DNA from: Chanos chanos
Lineage: Eukaryota > Chordata > Actinopteri > Gonorynchiformes > Chanidae
DNA length: 64,000 bases
Assembly (NCBI RefSeq): GCF_902362185.1
Contig: NC_044497.1
Location: 54,859,326 to 54,923,325 of the forward strand
Direction of reading: 5' to 3'
Made by a program: the position numbers and the translations under genes
Notes under the pieces: model-generated
Database searches by the model: none
What the model saw: the letters and a program-made list of their open reading frames with translations, nothing else
What the model was told of the DNA's origin: nothing
Part shown: positions 23,901 to 34,385 of the stretch, piece by piece
How the letters are laid out: every line of letters starts with the position of its first letter
Numbering within the stretch: the stretch's first letter is position 1

Positions 23901-26053
23901 TTTGACCATGTGAAGAAGGCTGAGGATAAGGCCAAGGCTTTTGGAGAGTACGTGTGGAGTGGACTGACTCAGGTAACAGCAGACTCCAGGCGCAAGGCCC
24001 TGGAAAAGGAGCTGGGAATTGTCCTGGAGCAAACTCTGGAAGGGCTGAAGAAACTCCACCTCTTTCTGGATGCAGTGGAGATCCTAGCAGTCACATCACT
24101 GTTTGTGTTTACTGAAGACAGTTTCCTTCCAAAGGGGGTGAGTGCTGCTGACGTGCGATCAGTGATCTCAGCAGCCCGACTGGCCTCTCCACTCCTCATC
24201 CACTTTAAGAGGGACCCAGCTGCCTTCTTTTCACCTTTCCTCAGTAATGTGGAGGTCCTGGCCTTTCACCTGGACAAATACATGCGCATCTCACAACAGC
24301 TTTGTGAAATAATGGAAAAAAGGTCAGAGCAACTATTTAAATGTACTGTGGCAGCCAGCTTCTGACCTATTCTGATCTAAAATCTATTTTAATTCATGCA
24401 CAAAAAAATAAGATGGAACAACATTTTCTGCCAACAGAAGTACAGTCAAAGACTTTTCAATCTCACTCATCAAGTGTAGTTCCTGTTCTCAAAATGATGT
24501 TGAATTTTGTCCTCTTCAGAGCGAAGACCATATTATATTCTGGAAGCAGACACAGGTAAGTGAGATTAAATGTAAAAGCAGTCAGAATCACTCAAAAATT
24601 ACACATAATTTTACTAATTAATTTTACTCGTAAAATGTTATAACTGAGCAATATTGTATGCAGTACCGTTGTCATGCAATGTTCTTGATTGGTCCTTTGT
24701 CCGTAAAAAATGAAATGGAGCAAAGAAATTGTTTTCAGATGAATGTTGTGGCTATTTCACAAAGAATGAAAACAAAACTCTTTTTAGAGGGAAGAATGGT
24801 CACCCCAAACTGAAAATCAATTTGGAAATGGGTGATAAATCTGTTCAGAAAATGCTAGACCATTTAAAACAACTGAACCAAATCAGGTAAGTATATCTTA
24901 GAAACATTGTTTTGTTTTGTTTTTTACAGTTGTAAAAACCTTCTTTGAATAATGAGTTGCGAACACTCACCCTTCATACTCATCTAGGATGGACCAGGAC
25001 TTCCGGATAACCTTCTTGTTTCAGGAGAAGGCTCTGAACTTCATTGGCCTCTTTAACCTGCGCTATGAGAGAATGCTGAAGTTCCTATCTGAACTTGAGG
25101 AAAGTGCTAATCAGTTGGACAAGATTAAGAAAGGGGCCAGCATCTCCAACATAGCAGGAAGCTCAGTTGGTATTGCAGGTGGAGTCCTGTCCATTGTTGG
25201 GTTAGCACTTGCCCCTGTCACTGCTGGGGTATCTTTAGCCCTTACTCTAACAGGTGTTGGCTTAGGGGTTACGAGTGGTGTCAACAGTGTTGTCACTGGC
25301 ATCACTGAGCTGGCAGTTAGCAGTCAACATGGGAAAAATGCCAACACTATCTTCCAGAAATACATGGAGGATGTTCAGACACTACAGGACTGTCTGGAGC
25401 AGGTGGCCAACCGAGAAGGTCTTGCAATGATGTCAGATGTGGATGATATTGTGTTGGGAGTGGGGAAAGCACTTGCTAGAGCAGGGGCAGTGGCCAAAGG
25501 TGTCGATAGCATAGTGGATGCTGCCTCAGCAGTCAAAGTTCTCAAATCTGAGCAAGTTTTTCAGAGTGCAGCTAAAATGGGGCTCCAGGAGGCTAAAGCA
25601 ACAAGAAACATCCCCAATTTGGCGGCCGACCTGCCTGATATTGGACAACTAGCTAAAGGGACCCCTCTTGCCATGTCCAAATCAGCCAGATCTGGTTTCA
25701 TCGCACTTAATGCCCTCTTCATTGGTCTTGATGTCCTCTTTATCTGCAAAGATAGCGTCAGCCTAGCAAAAGGAAGCAAGAGCGAAGTTTCTGAGCTCAT
25801 TCGTTCCAGGGCGGCACTGTGGCGCTCTGAGCTAAAGTCTTGGAAGAAAGTAAACGACTCTCTGTGCAGAGGGAAACAGAATTTCAAGAAGAGTCAGAAA
25901 ACCCTTCTGGAGATGTTTCCTTTACATGACAATTATGAAAGGGCGCTTGGAGCTATGGAGTATTTAAGGGAGAGAAAATTTGTTTGGTTTTTGTTTTTTG
26001 CTTTTTGTTTTTTGCTTTTTGGGTTTCTTTGGGGGGAGAGGGGGTCTCGTTAG
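20922..26053 (+). CDS. ApoL-like gene, copy 3 (complete, hydrophobic C-terminal tail)
   Basis: Exons are 20922-20941, 23735-24322, 24520-24555, 24788-24886 and 24988-26053, totalling 1809 nt and 602 residues. Exon sizes and phases match copy 2 up to the last exon. The start is MDSKIARKEF. The ApoL hairpin (GIAGGVLSIVGLALAPVTAG) and C-terminal DSVSLAKGSKSEVSELIRSR segment are present. After NDSLCRG the protein departs from copies 1 and 2: KQNFKKSQKTLLEMFP, then DNYERALGAMEYLRERK, then FVWFLFFAFCFLLFGFLWG, a likely membrane segment encoded by T-rich repeats (about 25980-26030). The linker is also distinct (GLAMMSDVDDIVLGVGKALA). Intron 1 is about 2.8 kb because of a 2-kb insertion. Poly(A) signal 27449-27454. 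Whether the tail is made or spliced away is unknown. Confidence 0.85.
21441..21654 (-). mobile_element. tRNA-derived SINE, minus orientation
   Basis: On the minus strand the element begins near cacagtgtggtctaaaggtt with an A-box-like tract and continues agagaaccgggcttgtgact. The rest (gcccttgagcaaggcactta, atgggttaaatgcagaggac) is the same family as the plus-strand copy at 33454-33699. Confidence 0.65.
21816..22530. mobile_element. MITE with about 40-base terminal inverted repeats
   Basis: The left end ctgaggccctgtttacacct, continuing tgcattaagatccgatttt, is mirrored at the right end by aaaatcggatcttaatgca and ggtgtaaacagggcctcag. Just outside, 22531-22640 repeats an internal segment (compare accacattcttatagcagtg near 21977 and 22563), so part of the element is duplicated in tandem. 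Confidence 0.75.
22531..23360. repeat. Remainder of the copy 3 insertion with partial duplications
   Basis: Contains the duplicated MITE segment (22531-22640), a short CA-rich stretch near 22933-22955, and two copies of the tgcagacag...caatggcgcg motif. An open frame at 22690-22995 covers this material and is not supported as a gene. Confidence 0.4.
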
Positions 26054-26082
26054 ATCATTTTCATCATTGTCATTCATTTTAG

Positions 26083-26150
26083 GCAGATGGAGGTTCAGGA
26101 AGAGTCAGCAAATCCTTGAATTTCATCTGTAGTTTCAGATGAATTTTCAT
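26083..26150 (+). other. Displaced ordinary C-terminal end of ApoL copy 3
   Basis: The stretch gatggaggttcaggaagagt, followed by cagcaaatccttgaa, is the same coding end that closes copies 1, 2, 5 and 7 (tatggaggttcaggaagag). Here it lies 30 bases past the stop of the extended frame, behind a plausible splice acceptor (tcattgtcattcattttag). It is either a leftover of the older gene end or an alternative terminal exon. Confidence 0.5.
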
Positions 26151-26559
26151 CTGTAGAAAAAGGAAAGAGAAAGAGTGGGGAGGGGGGACTTTTTTTGAGT
26201 ACCGATCATTCCCATAAGATTATTCTCAGTACTTCAGACACACTTTGGCATATCTTGCCAAAATTGTCACATTTAATTATGAAGATCGTTGATTAATATG
26301 TGTTGTAGTTAGCAGTAAGAGTGCAGTGATTATTGGATGATCAAATTACGTGATTACATCTCATTTGTCATCTCTTCCCTCATTTCAAATCAATATGGTT
26401 TTATATTTGAAAATGTTTGCAGGTCTTTATGAACTGCATTTGTGACTCTATATTAGATCACGTTTTATCTTTACCAGATGTGTACGATTTCAACTCTTTT
26501 TAGTGTAGGGTTGATTGTTAGCAGTTTGTAACAGTTGTGATATACATGTTGTCCTCTGT

Positions 26560-27120
26560 ATTTAGTTACCCACAATGGAGTTGTCTCCCCATGTGGAAAT
26601 GGGCTACAATTGTTTCCATTAGTAACTAATGTTGCACCTTGATGAGGTCATCAACAAATGTCAACAAAAACTCAAGAAAGGTCACCTTCACCCACTTCAC
26701 ATTTTGGATAGGGAAGACAGGTGGTTTGAAAGAGGGGTGAAGGCCATCCATGTTAAAGTAGAGAAGCTATCCCTCAACAGAGGAGGAGGTCTACAACACC
26801 ACTTCTCAAGCACCTACAATACTGTCCTTTCATCCCTTCCAAGGAGATTTAACAACCATTCACACTTGGCTGCAGGTGACTCCAACGACTCTAAGAACTG
26901 TCATTACAACAACCAAGAGAACTAACAAACCAAGTGACATGAATCAACAACCCCACAGAGGTTAAATACGTGGGATTCACCACTAGTCAGTTAGAACTGA
27001 AGAAGCCTCTTGGATTAGAGGTGAAACGTCTTCAAGTACCTACAACCAAGTGCAGTTGCCCTCAACTTAACCCTTCTTGGATTACTATGATCTGGGTGAC
27101 TGAGAATTTTCACAGACTTC
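26560..27120 (+). mobile_element. Penelope-like retroelement 3' fragment
   Basis: An open stretch at 26629-26925 contains LHILDREDRWFERGVKAIHV and SLNRGGGLQHHFSSTYN, which resembles the C-terminal part of fish Penelope-like elements, next to the GIY-YIG endonuclease. It is followed by gaagcctcttggattagagg and gtgaaacgtcttcaag, the usual 3' end of this fish repeat. Only the 3' part remains. The copy at 44460-45020 is nearly identical (one residue differs in the open stretch), so the insertion predates the block duplication. Confidence 0.55.
26997..27030 (+). ncRNA. Candidate hammerhead-ribozyme-like core
   Basis: CTGAAGA (26997-27003) fits the CUGANGA core. A hairpin follows: CCTCT (27006-27010), loop TGGATT, AGAGG (27017-27021). 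Then come GAAAC (27023-27027) and GTC (27028-27030). Penelope-like elements are known to carry hammerhead motifs, often with a very short stem III that works as a dimer. An extra base between the core and stem II and the near-absence of stem III mean activity is uncertain. Confidence 0.35.
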
Positions 27121-28122
27121 ATCCACTTGAAACATAAATTAATTTGCTCACATTCAAGCTTAATACGAGCATTGTTGGTATGTTTTACATCTAGTGGATA
27201 TTTTTACAAAGTATCTTTTTGGTCATTTGATGTATAACATAATAATATTTCATGAAGTATATTTTTTGGTCATTTGATGTGTCACATTTCGTTACATTAA
27301 GATACAACTTATTCAGAATGCTTTGTAATATATAAAATTTGTTGTAATATGCTGATTCCAATTTATGAGATGTTTTCAAAAAGACGAAAAAAAACACATA
27401 TTCCAATCATATAATGACCAATATGTCATTTTCTTCCATGATGAGCTGAATAAAAGTTGTCTGAACCCTTGTTTAGATATTTATGCGCTGATTTTGAAAA
27501 TTGAAATAAACATGGATTATGGACATTTTGTCCTCATATGTTGCCTTTTTGTTAATCTCTCAGTCCACAACTAAAGAGTCAACAAAGATTTCATAAAAAA
27601 AAAACCCAGACTGTCTTCTTATTGTGGAGGTGATACTGACATCAACTTACAAAGTGAAAATACACTTTATTCCTGGAACTACATTTTTGGATAAGAGTAG
27701 AGGCCTGCATTCCCACATGAATCCCTGAGTTCCTGTTGTTTTTACTGTATGTCTTACTAACCACAACCTGTGCCAGTAATTTTCCTTTAACCAGGCCAGT
27801 GTGACATTCCTTAGTATGGCCACACCTTTTATATATTTTACTTTGGTGCAATTTCATGATTAGTTAATTGTTCAACACATGTCCTTGATGTATCTCATTT
27901 CGGTGCATCTGCAGAGAAAAAGGAAAGAAAAGATTCAGAGGTGTTTTTTTTGTTTGTTTGTTTTTTTTTTTTTTGCTTTAAACTTGAAGCATGACAGGGA
28001 ATTTTCAAGTGGAATTTTGGCCCAATTCAAAGTTAAGATATTCAGTGTTGTCACATTCGAACCCTATCTGAAGAGACTTCAAATTTTTACCTTCACCTCC
28101 TGCACTATGACTAAGCCTAGAG

Positions 28123-28315
28123 CAGTGAGTCTCAACTCCAGTCCTGGGGGGCCACTGTCCAGCACGTCTTTGTTTTAACTCTTCATTGTCAGAGTTAATT
28201 GAGGTTATCAAGCGCTTGATGATTAACTGATCAGTGGAATCAGGTGTGTCAGTCCTGAGTTAAAAGAAAGACGTGCAGGACAGTGGCCCCACAGCACTGG
28301 AGTTGAGAATCACTG
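28123..28315. mobile_element. hAT-type MITE (cagtgattctcaactcca ends)
   Basis: The left end cagtgagtctcaactccagt and the inverted right end cagtgattctcaactccagt are long inverted repeats. The same insertion at the same place after copy 6 (45969-46161) shows it predates the block duplication. Confidence 0.7.
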
Positions 28316-28560
28316 GCCTAGACTAACCAATGATAGAGGAGCACACAGCTAAAAAGCTGACAGTCCTTTATGACGTCAGTGGAATGAGCCACAAGTTCCA
28401 TGGCTGTGGAGAAGTTGCATTTTACTATAGTTTTCCCTCCTATGTCATCATGAATCTGTTGGAACAAGTTTATACTAATAATCTTAATCACTTTTATGAT
28501 TTACCTATTTATTACTGCATAGGCATGTGATATCTTGGCTTCAGTCTTCGTTTGTTGCCC

Positions 28561-29539
28561 AGAGTGCCGGCATGGGTGTCATTTCACATGACGAAATATT
28601 TATGCATATAAGGGTAATAAACTGTTGCAAATAAGAAAATGAAGAAGTAGCCTACGTGAACTTCATAATCATTGACGCCATTCAAATATTCAAATATATT
28701 AGCACTGCTTCGTTGCTTCATGTAATACTACAAAAAATAATAAGATCATGAGAATATTATGTGTTTGCTGTTGTCCTACTTTTGTAACTGACATGAGATC
28801 TCATATTTCTTTATGTGCACCTTTGATTAGACAATTATGTTTTTGCCCTACTTTTTGCATTCATAACAGTTTTGGATTCCTCAAAAGAATTTCTTTGATT
28901 AGAATATACGCCACAGCACTTAATCGAAGTAGAGCACCAATATCTTTGGCTTCTCAGAGAAGAAGACTTTTCCCCCCCCTTTTAATTTGTTTCAAATGAA
29001 TACGTACATAAAAGTATGAAAAAAGATAATGAAATATTCACAAACACAATCAAAGATTTTTGTTATTAAAAACACCTGCAGTGAGCCATGGGAAAACATC
29101 CAGTGTTTGACCTAAATAGCTATCATCTTTTAGAGTTTTTGTAGTTGTTGTTAGTTGTTGTTGTTGGTGGTGGTGGTGGTGGTGGTGGTGTTAGGGTATT
29201 GGATTACTGTGAACAGAGTGAGGACTGATTCCAACTGTTGAAAAACAGTGCATAGTCTGAGTTCTTTATTTCCTGTTTACAATGTCAGATAACAGGTACT
29301 GTGGGCTACTCATACTCAACCCTTGAGGGTGTGGTCAAGTTGGTGGTGGCATTCTGGACTGCAAGTTAGATCTTATATGTGTCACAAACACATAATGTTG
29401 TCAGACCAGTCGCCAGAAACAAGTTTTGTTTGTTGCCTGTTCTTACAGTCGTGAGAAGAAAAGAGTGTTGTAATGTTTGATTATGTATGCCCATTAGAAT
29501 AAAGTAAAGGCACTAAAAAGTGAACATTTTCTTGTACAG
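28561..29539 (+). other. 5' region of ApoL copy 4, promoter and exon 1 missing
   Basis: The sequence aligns with 46380-48233 upstream of copy 7, but at about 28885-28900 it jumps over the part equivalent to about 46735-47635. That missing part of roughly 0.9 kb contains the promoter and first exon in copy 7. A TGG trinucleotide run lies at 29164-29190. No replacement promoter was recognised. Confidence 0.6.
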
Positions 29540-31290
29540 AGAGGAACTGAGTCAAATTTTGAGCCAGTATGTCTGAAACCCTCATCAACATTGAAGTAGT
29601 TCAGGAATTCTGCAGAAAACAGCCTCCAGAGGGAGACAGAGCTAGACATGATGCAAGACATCAAGGAGCGGCTGGATAAAATTGATTTAAAGTTTGACCA
29701 TGTGAAGAAGGCTGAGAAAAAGGCGAAGGCTTTCTGTCAAAACGCCAAGCTGTCCTGGAGCAAAATGTGGAAGGGCTGGAGAAACTCCCCCCATTTCTTG
29801 ATGCGGTGGAGATCCTAGCAGTCACATCACTGTTTGTGTTTACCGAATTTCCTTCAAAAGGGGGTGAGTGCTGCTGACGTGCGATCAGTGATCTCAGCAG
29901 CCCGACTGGCCTCTCCACTCCTCATCCACTTTAAGAGGGACCCAGCTGCCTTCTTTTCACTTTTCCTCAGTAATGTGGAGGTCCTGGCCTTTCACCTGGG
30001 CAAATACATGCGCATCTCACAACAGCTTTGTGAAATAATGGAAAAAAGGTCAGAGCAAATTTTTAAATGTACTGTGACAACCAGTTTCTGATTTTGTGAA
30101 ATCTATTTTAATACTATCACACAAAACTAAGATGTAGCAACATTTCTATGAATGAAGTACATTTTTTTTCCACCAGTAGAAGTATAGTCATAGAGTTTTT
30201 AATTTCACTCAATTCACTCAATTTTAATTTCACTCCTGTTCTCAAAATAACTTTATTTTGATTTATTTTGATTTATTTTTTGTCCTCTTCAGAGCGAAGA
30301 CCATATTATATTCTGGAAGCAGATATAGGTCAGTAGCATTAAATGCAGCGGTTAGAATCAATCAAATTTTACTCATCTTTTGCAAACTCAATAATATTGC
30401 ATGCAGGACTACTACCATAGAATATCCTTGATCAATCTTTTGTGATGGGCAGCACAGTGGCGATAATTAGGATTGGCAGCTTAAAAAGTGAATAAATGAA
30501 TCTTTTGTTATTAAAATGAAATGGAGCAAAGAAATTGTTTTCAGATGAATGTTGCTGCTATCTCATGAAGAATGACAACAAAATTGTTTTAAGAGGTCAA
30601 CCTGGTCAACCTGAACTGAAAATCAAGTTAGAAATGAGTGATGAATCTGTTCAGAAAATGCTAGACCATTTGAAACAACTAAGCAAAATCAGGTAAGTAA
30701 ATCTTAGAGATATTTTTTATTTGTTTGTTTTTCAATGGTAGCAACCATCCTTGATAACTGAATTGCTAACACTCGACCCTCAAACTGTTCTAGGATGGAC
30801 CAGCATCTCCGAATGACCTTGTTGTTTAAGGAGAACGGCTGGCAGTAAACAATCTACATGGGAAAAATGCCAACGCAATCTTTCAGAAATACATGGAAGA
30901 TGTTCAGGAGCTTCCGGACTGTCTGGAGCAGGTGGCCAGCTCTGAAGGTTCTGCAGTGGACTCAGACGTGGTTAATAGAATAGAATAGAATAGAATAGAA
31001 CAGAATCTGTGTGATTGCGCACACACACTGTGAGAAGTGAGTGGTGAATGTAATTTGAATTTTTCCACTTAATGCCCTCTTCATGGGTCTTGATATAGTC
31101 TCTTTATCTGCAAAGATAGCATCAGCTTAGCGAAAGGAAGTAAGAGCGAGGTTTCTGAGCTCATTCGTTCCAGGGTGGCACTGTTGCACTCTGAGCCAGA
31201 GTCTTGGAAGAAAGTCAACGACTCTCTGTGCAGAGGGATATGGAGGTTCAGAAAGAGTCCATAAATTCTTGAGGAGATATATCATCCTTA
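29540..31290 (+). pseudogene. ApoL-like pseudogene, copy 4
   Basis: Exon 2 remains are at 29540-30049, exon 3 at about 30293-30328, exon 4 at about 30597-30692 and exon 5 at 30793-31290. Exon 2 lacks a base-level match near its start (tctgaaaccctcatc, where sisters read tctgggaaaccctcacc), has lost part of the WFLQ segment, and has lost about 26 codons between the two conserved helices. The last exon has lost its membrane hairpin and most of its middle. An (AATAG)n run near 30973-31002 and a SINE 3' fragment (31009-31060) sit where coding sequence was. The first exon and promoter are also gone. The closest relative is copy 7 (shared GAGGAACTGAGT exon start). It cannot make a normal ApoL protein. 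Confidence 0.85.
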
Positions 31291-33453
31291 GATGTTTCAT
31301 AAAAATTATGAAAGAGAAAGGGGGAAATTACCTTTTTGAGTAGCGTTCATTCTCATATGATCATTCTCAATATTTCTGACAAACTTTGGCATATTTTGCC
31401 AAAATGTTACATTTAATTATGGATATTGCTGATTAATATATGTTGTTATTTGTAGTAGGAGTCCGGCGATTTTTGTATGATCAAATTATATGACTGCATC
31501 TGATTCGTGGTGTCTTCTCTCATGTCAGATCAACATAGATTTATATAAAATAATTACTGGTTCTTTATGAACTGCACTTATTTCTCTATATTAGATGAAG
31601 TTTGATCTTTACCACATATGTACACTATCAAATTTTTTTAGGGTATAGTGTTTGCTGTTTTCCTCTCAGAGTAAATCTAAAGAGTCAATAAAAATCTCAT
31701 TTGAAAAAAAAAAACAAGACTGTCTTCTTAATGTGGATGTCGTGCTGACATCAAAATACAGATTAAATACACACTATTCCTGGAACTTCATTTTTGGGCA
31801 GGAGTGGAAGCCTGCATTCCCACATGAATCCCTGAACACCTGATGTCACCTGATGTTCCCCTATCCTTGCCCTCCAAAATGAGCACTCCAGCATGACTTC
31901 TATGACCTCCACCAAGCCAACAGTCTAACACTGTGCAATCAGGAAGAGCACTTTAAACATAGACTACATTTTATTTTCATAGGTGTTACGTATTGTTTTA
32001 GGCAAGCCAGACAGGAGCAGTATCATTTATTAAAGACAGCTACTTTAGTATTCTGAAAGTACTTAACACTTGTTCTGTATACTTTGGAATTCATCCAGAA
32101 AAATATAGTCAGTTTTTAGGGAATAACTTATAGTTGGTATAGTAGTATAGGCTTTGTTCAAACAGAAGTAGATTTAGAAGTATTCAAATATCTTTAGACC
32201 TATGGAGCAATCTAAAATCTCGCCTAGGCCCTGCACTTCATTCTGCTGAACTTCAAGGTGATGTACCTGAGCCAAGCCTACTTGAGACTCCTGTTAACCT
32301 CCTGTGTCACTTGTACATATTCACTCTAAGCAAACTGCTGCTCAGCCACAACATGTTACTTCACCTCTACAATTCCTCATGAACCAGCGGGTAGAGCACT
32401 GGCACTCCAAAGCCAAACACTGCACTGTCAGGCACATACAAACCTGACCAAAGAGACATTACATTCAGTCCTGCCACAGGCTGATGTGATGCCAGTTCCA
32501 TACTTCAAAGGTGAGTAATAAGAACCACCTGCCAACCAACCGAAGTTCAAAGGGTTGTTGCTGAACATATTGTGAGGAGTGATGAGGTTACATCCCAAAT
32601 CTACGCTACTGCGAACCTCAGGGTGTTCTCTGGCAGATGCCACTGTCCACCTAACAAGCTAGACCATGAAAGTTGGAGAGCTAATGTGGTTCTCTTCCTT
32701 ACAAATCCAACCATCTTTGCTCTTCACAGGACATGCAAAGTTCTTGACAATCTTTTATCCCCTGATATGACCTTATGAAGCACCACCATAAGTGAATCCA
32801 TACTTACTGACCGAGCTCCCTCCAGTTAGAGGGGTGAGCTGTGAAGCAGGATTCTCATGTTAACAAATCAATTTTGGGTTCACTTCTGACTTATTCATGT
32901 CACAAAGGGTGTGCTTGAATTCATATGTTAAGCATGTATCATATCTACCGCAAAAATATCGCTAATCTGAAATAGCGACTCAGGGATCAGCTGGTACTGA
33001 GGTACAGCTGGTACAAATTTTCATCTGTAAATGAAAAAAGGCCACAGATTTTAGAAAGGAGCATGGAAACAGCACAGGTTGATTTTCAGGTGTGGGGCAG
33101 GGCTGGGGATCTGGGGGGCACGTGCCACGCTGGAGATTTGTTTGGCCACCCCTGATGCCACCCAAAAATCCTTGTCTATGATTGGCCATCAACCAGGTCA
33201 AAGGCGGGACCACCCCCTTGAATGAATCAGTGCTCAATCTGGGCCACCCCAGTGAAAAAAGTCCAGAAGTCACTGCCAATTTTGGACATATTTTCAGTTT
33301 GAAAATGAGACTGATGAAATATGAATGGATGTTTTCCTTATGATTACACATTCACCTCATCTTCAATCTGTCATATCTTTCCTGACAGCTTTGTCAGTCT
33401 AAGACTATGAGATCAGGGAAATGTTACTACCAGGCACATGATGTCTTGTATTT
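31291..33453 (+). other. 3' flank of copy 4 and spacer before copy 5
   Basis: The first part matches the flank after copy 1 (31720-31850 against 8850-8970), with AATAAA at about 31688. The stretch 32785-33445 is related to 12405-12860 before copy 2. The part 31860-32780 has no recognised gene; an open stretch at 32572-32778 has no known domain. Confidence 0.5.
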
Positions 33454-33699
33454 GGGGGCAGACGTAGTCTAAAGGTTAGAGAACCGGGCTTGTGACTGGA
33501 GGGTTGCCGGTTTGTTTCCCAGGCCCATCATCCACGGCTGTGTGCCCTTGACCAAGACACTTAACCCTAATGCTCCCCAGGTGCAAGGAATGCTGCCCAC
33601 TGCATCTGGTGTGTGTTCACTACTGGTGTGTTGGATGGGTTAAATGCAGAGGACAAATTCACTGTTCACAGTGCGTGTGCACAATCGAGGAAACTTAAA
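33454..33699 (+). mobile_element. tRNA-derived SINE, plus orientation
   Basis: Starts ggggcagacgtagtctaaag (A-box region), with a B-box-like ggtttgtttcccagg and a body containing gcccttgaccaagacactta and tgggttaaatgcagaggac. A 7-base tgtattt occurs on both sides (near 33448 and 33700), a likely target duplication. Same family as the element at 21441-21654. Confidence 0.7.
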
Positions 33700-33798
33700 T
33701 GTATTTACTCCTTGTTTGCTGCCCAGAACGATGGCATGGCTGAGTTTTGCATATTTAAGCGAGATGCCTTATCGAGTTATCTCTTTAACCAGTGTCAT

Positions 33799-34208
33799 GG
33801 TTGAATCCGTGTATCATTCGTTCTTTTCATATTCAGCCGAGCATCCAAAATCGAAAAAAAAAATATTCGTTATTTCGTTATTCGTTTATGAATCTGATAC
33901 CAAACAACACATAAAGCTTTGTTTTTCGTACTTTCGATTTTATGCTCAATAAAGAGGAAATGTTTTTTTCTATTTTGATCTGAGAGTACATTCGAAAGTA
34001 CGAAAAACAAAGGCCCGGCCCCTGGCCCGTTTTTACATTACTATTTTCGATCTCAGCATAAAATCGAAAGTACGAAAAACAAACCGTTAGCTGTTTGTTG
34101 CTTGGTATCAGATTTATAAACGAACTACTAAAAACGAACCGTTTTTTCATTCACCGATTTTGGATTCTCAGTTGAATATGAAAAGAACGAATGATACACG
34201 GATTAACC
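33799..34208. mobile_element. Fold-back MITE in the type B ApoL promoter region
   Basis: The left arm ggttgaatccgtgtatcatt and the inverted right arm ggttaatccgtgtatcatt continue as long complementary arms (cgttcttttcatattca, gtttttcgtactttcgat) over about 160 bases each. It splits sequence that is continuous in type A promoters, after ttaaccagtgtcat. Its right half recurs before the second promoter of copy 6 (about 40325-40530). Confidence 0.75.
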
Positions 34209-34385
34209 GGTTTAAATTGTTACGGTGTCGCATGCTTCGCGGTGGGCAATAAAGGGAGAGAAGTGAAAACGAATCTGGAAAAGTTGGTTTAGAATGACAA
34301 GGAACACCGTTTCCCAGTGGGAAGAGGAATAAAATTTTCGAGCCTGTGTAGGGAACCACATTTCCCGTCCACACCATAGATACCC
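34209..34385 (+). promoter_or_regulatory. Promoter of ApoL copy 5 (type B)
   Basis: Related to the type A promoters but diverged. The TATA box has become AATAAAAT (34330-34337), and the ISRE-like site reads TGAAAACGAATC (34264-34275). A first exon, ATGGATTCCAAAACTGTTAG, follows with a GTGAGG donor. Confidence 0.55.

Larger units (their letters stand above)
26054..28560 (+). other. 3' UTR and 3' flank of ApoL copy 3
   Basis: Nearly identical, by eye, to 43989-46400 after copy 6 over the whole span, including the retroelement fragment and the MITE. The conserved poly(A) signal in gctgaataaaagttgtctg is at 27449-27454. Short open frames here recur after copy 6 and are by-products of the duplication. 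Confidence 0.6.

Noticed and set aside
27365-27574. Short open frames shared by the 3' flanks of copies 3 and 6 (also 45245-45469, 27642-27857, 45538-45753)
   Set aside because: Shared because of recent duplication. They overlap the poly(A) signal region and are broken after the other copies.
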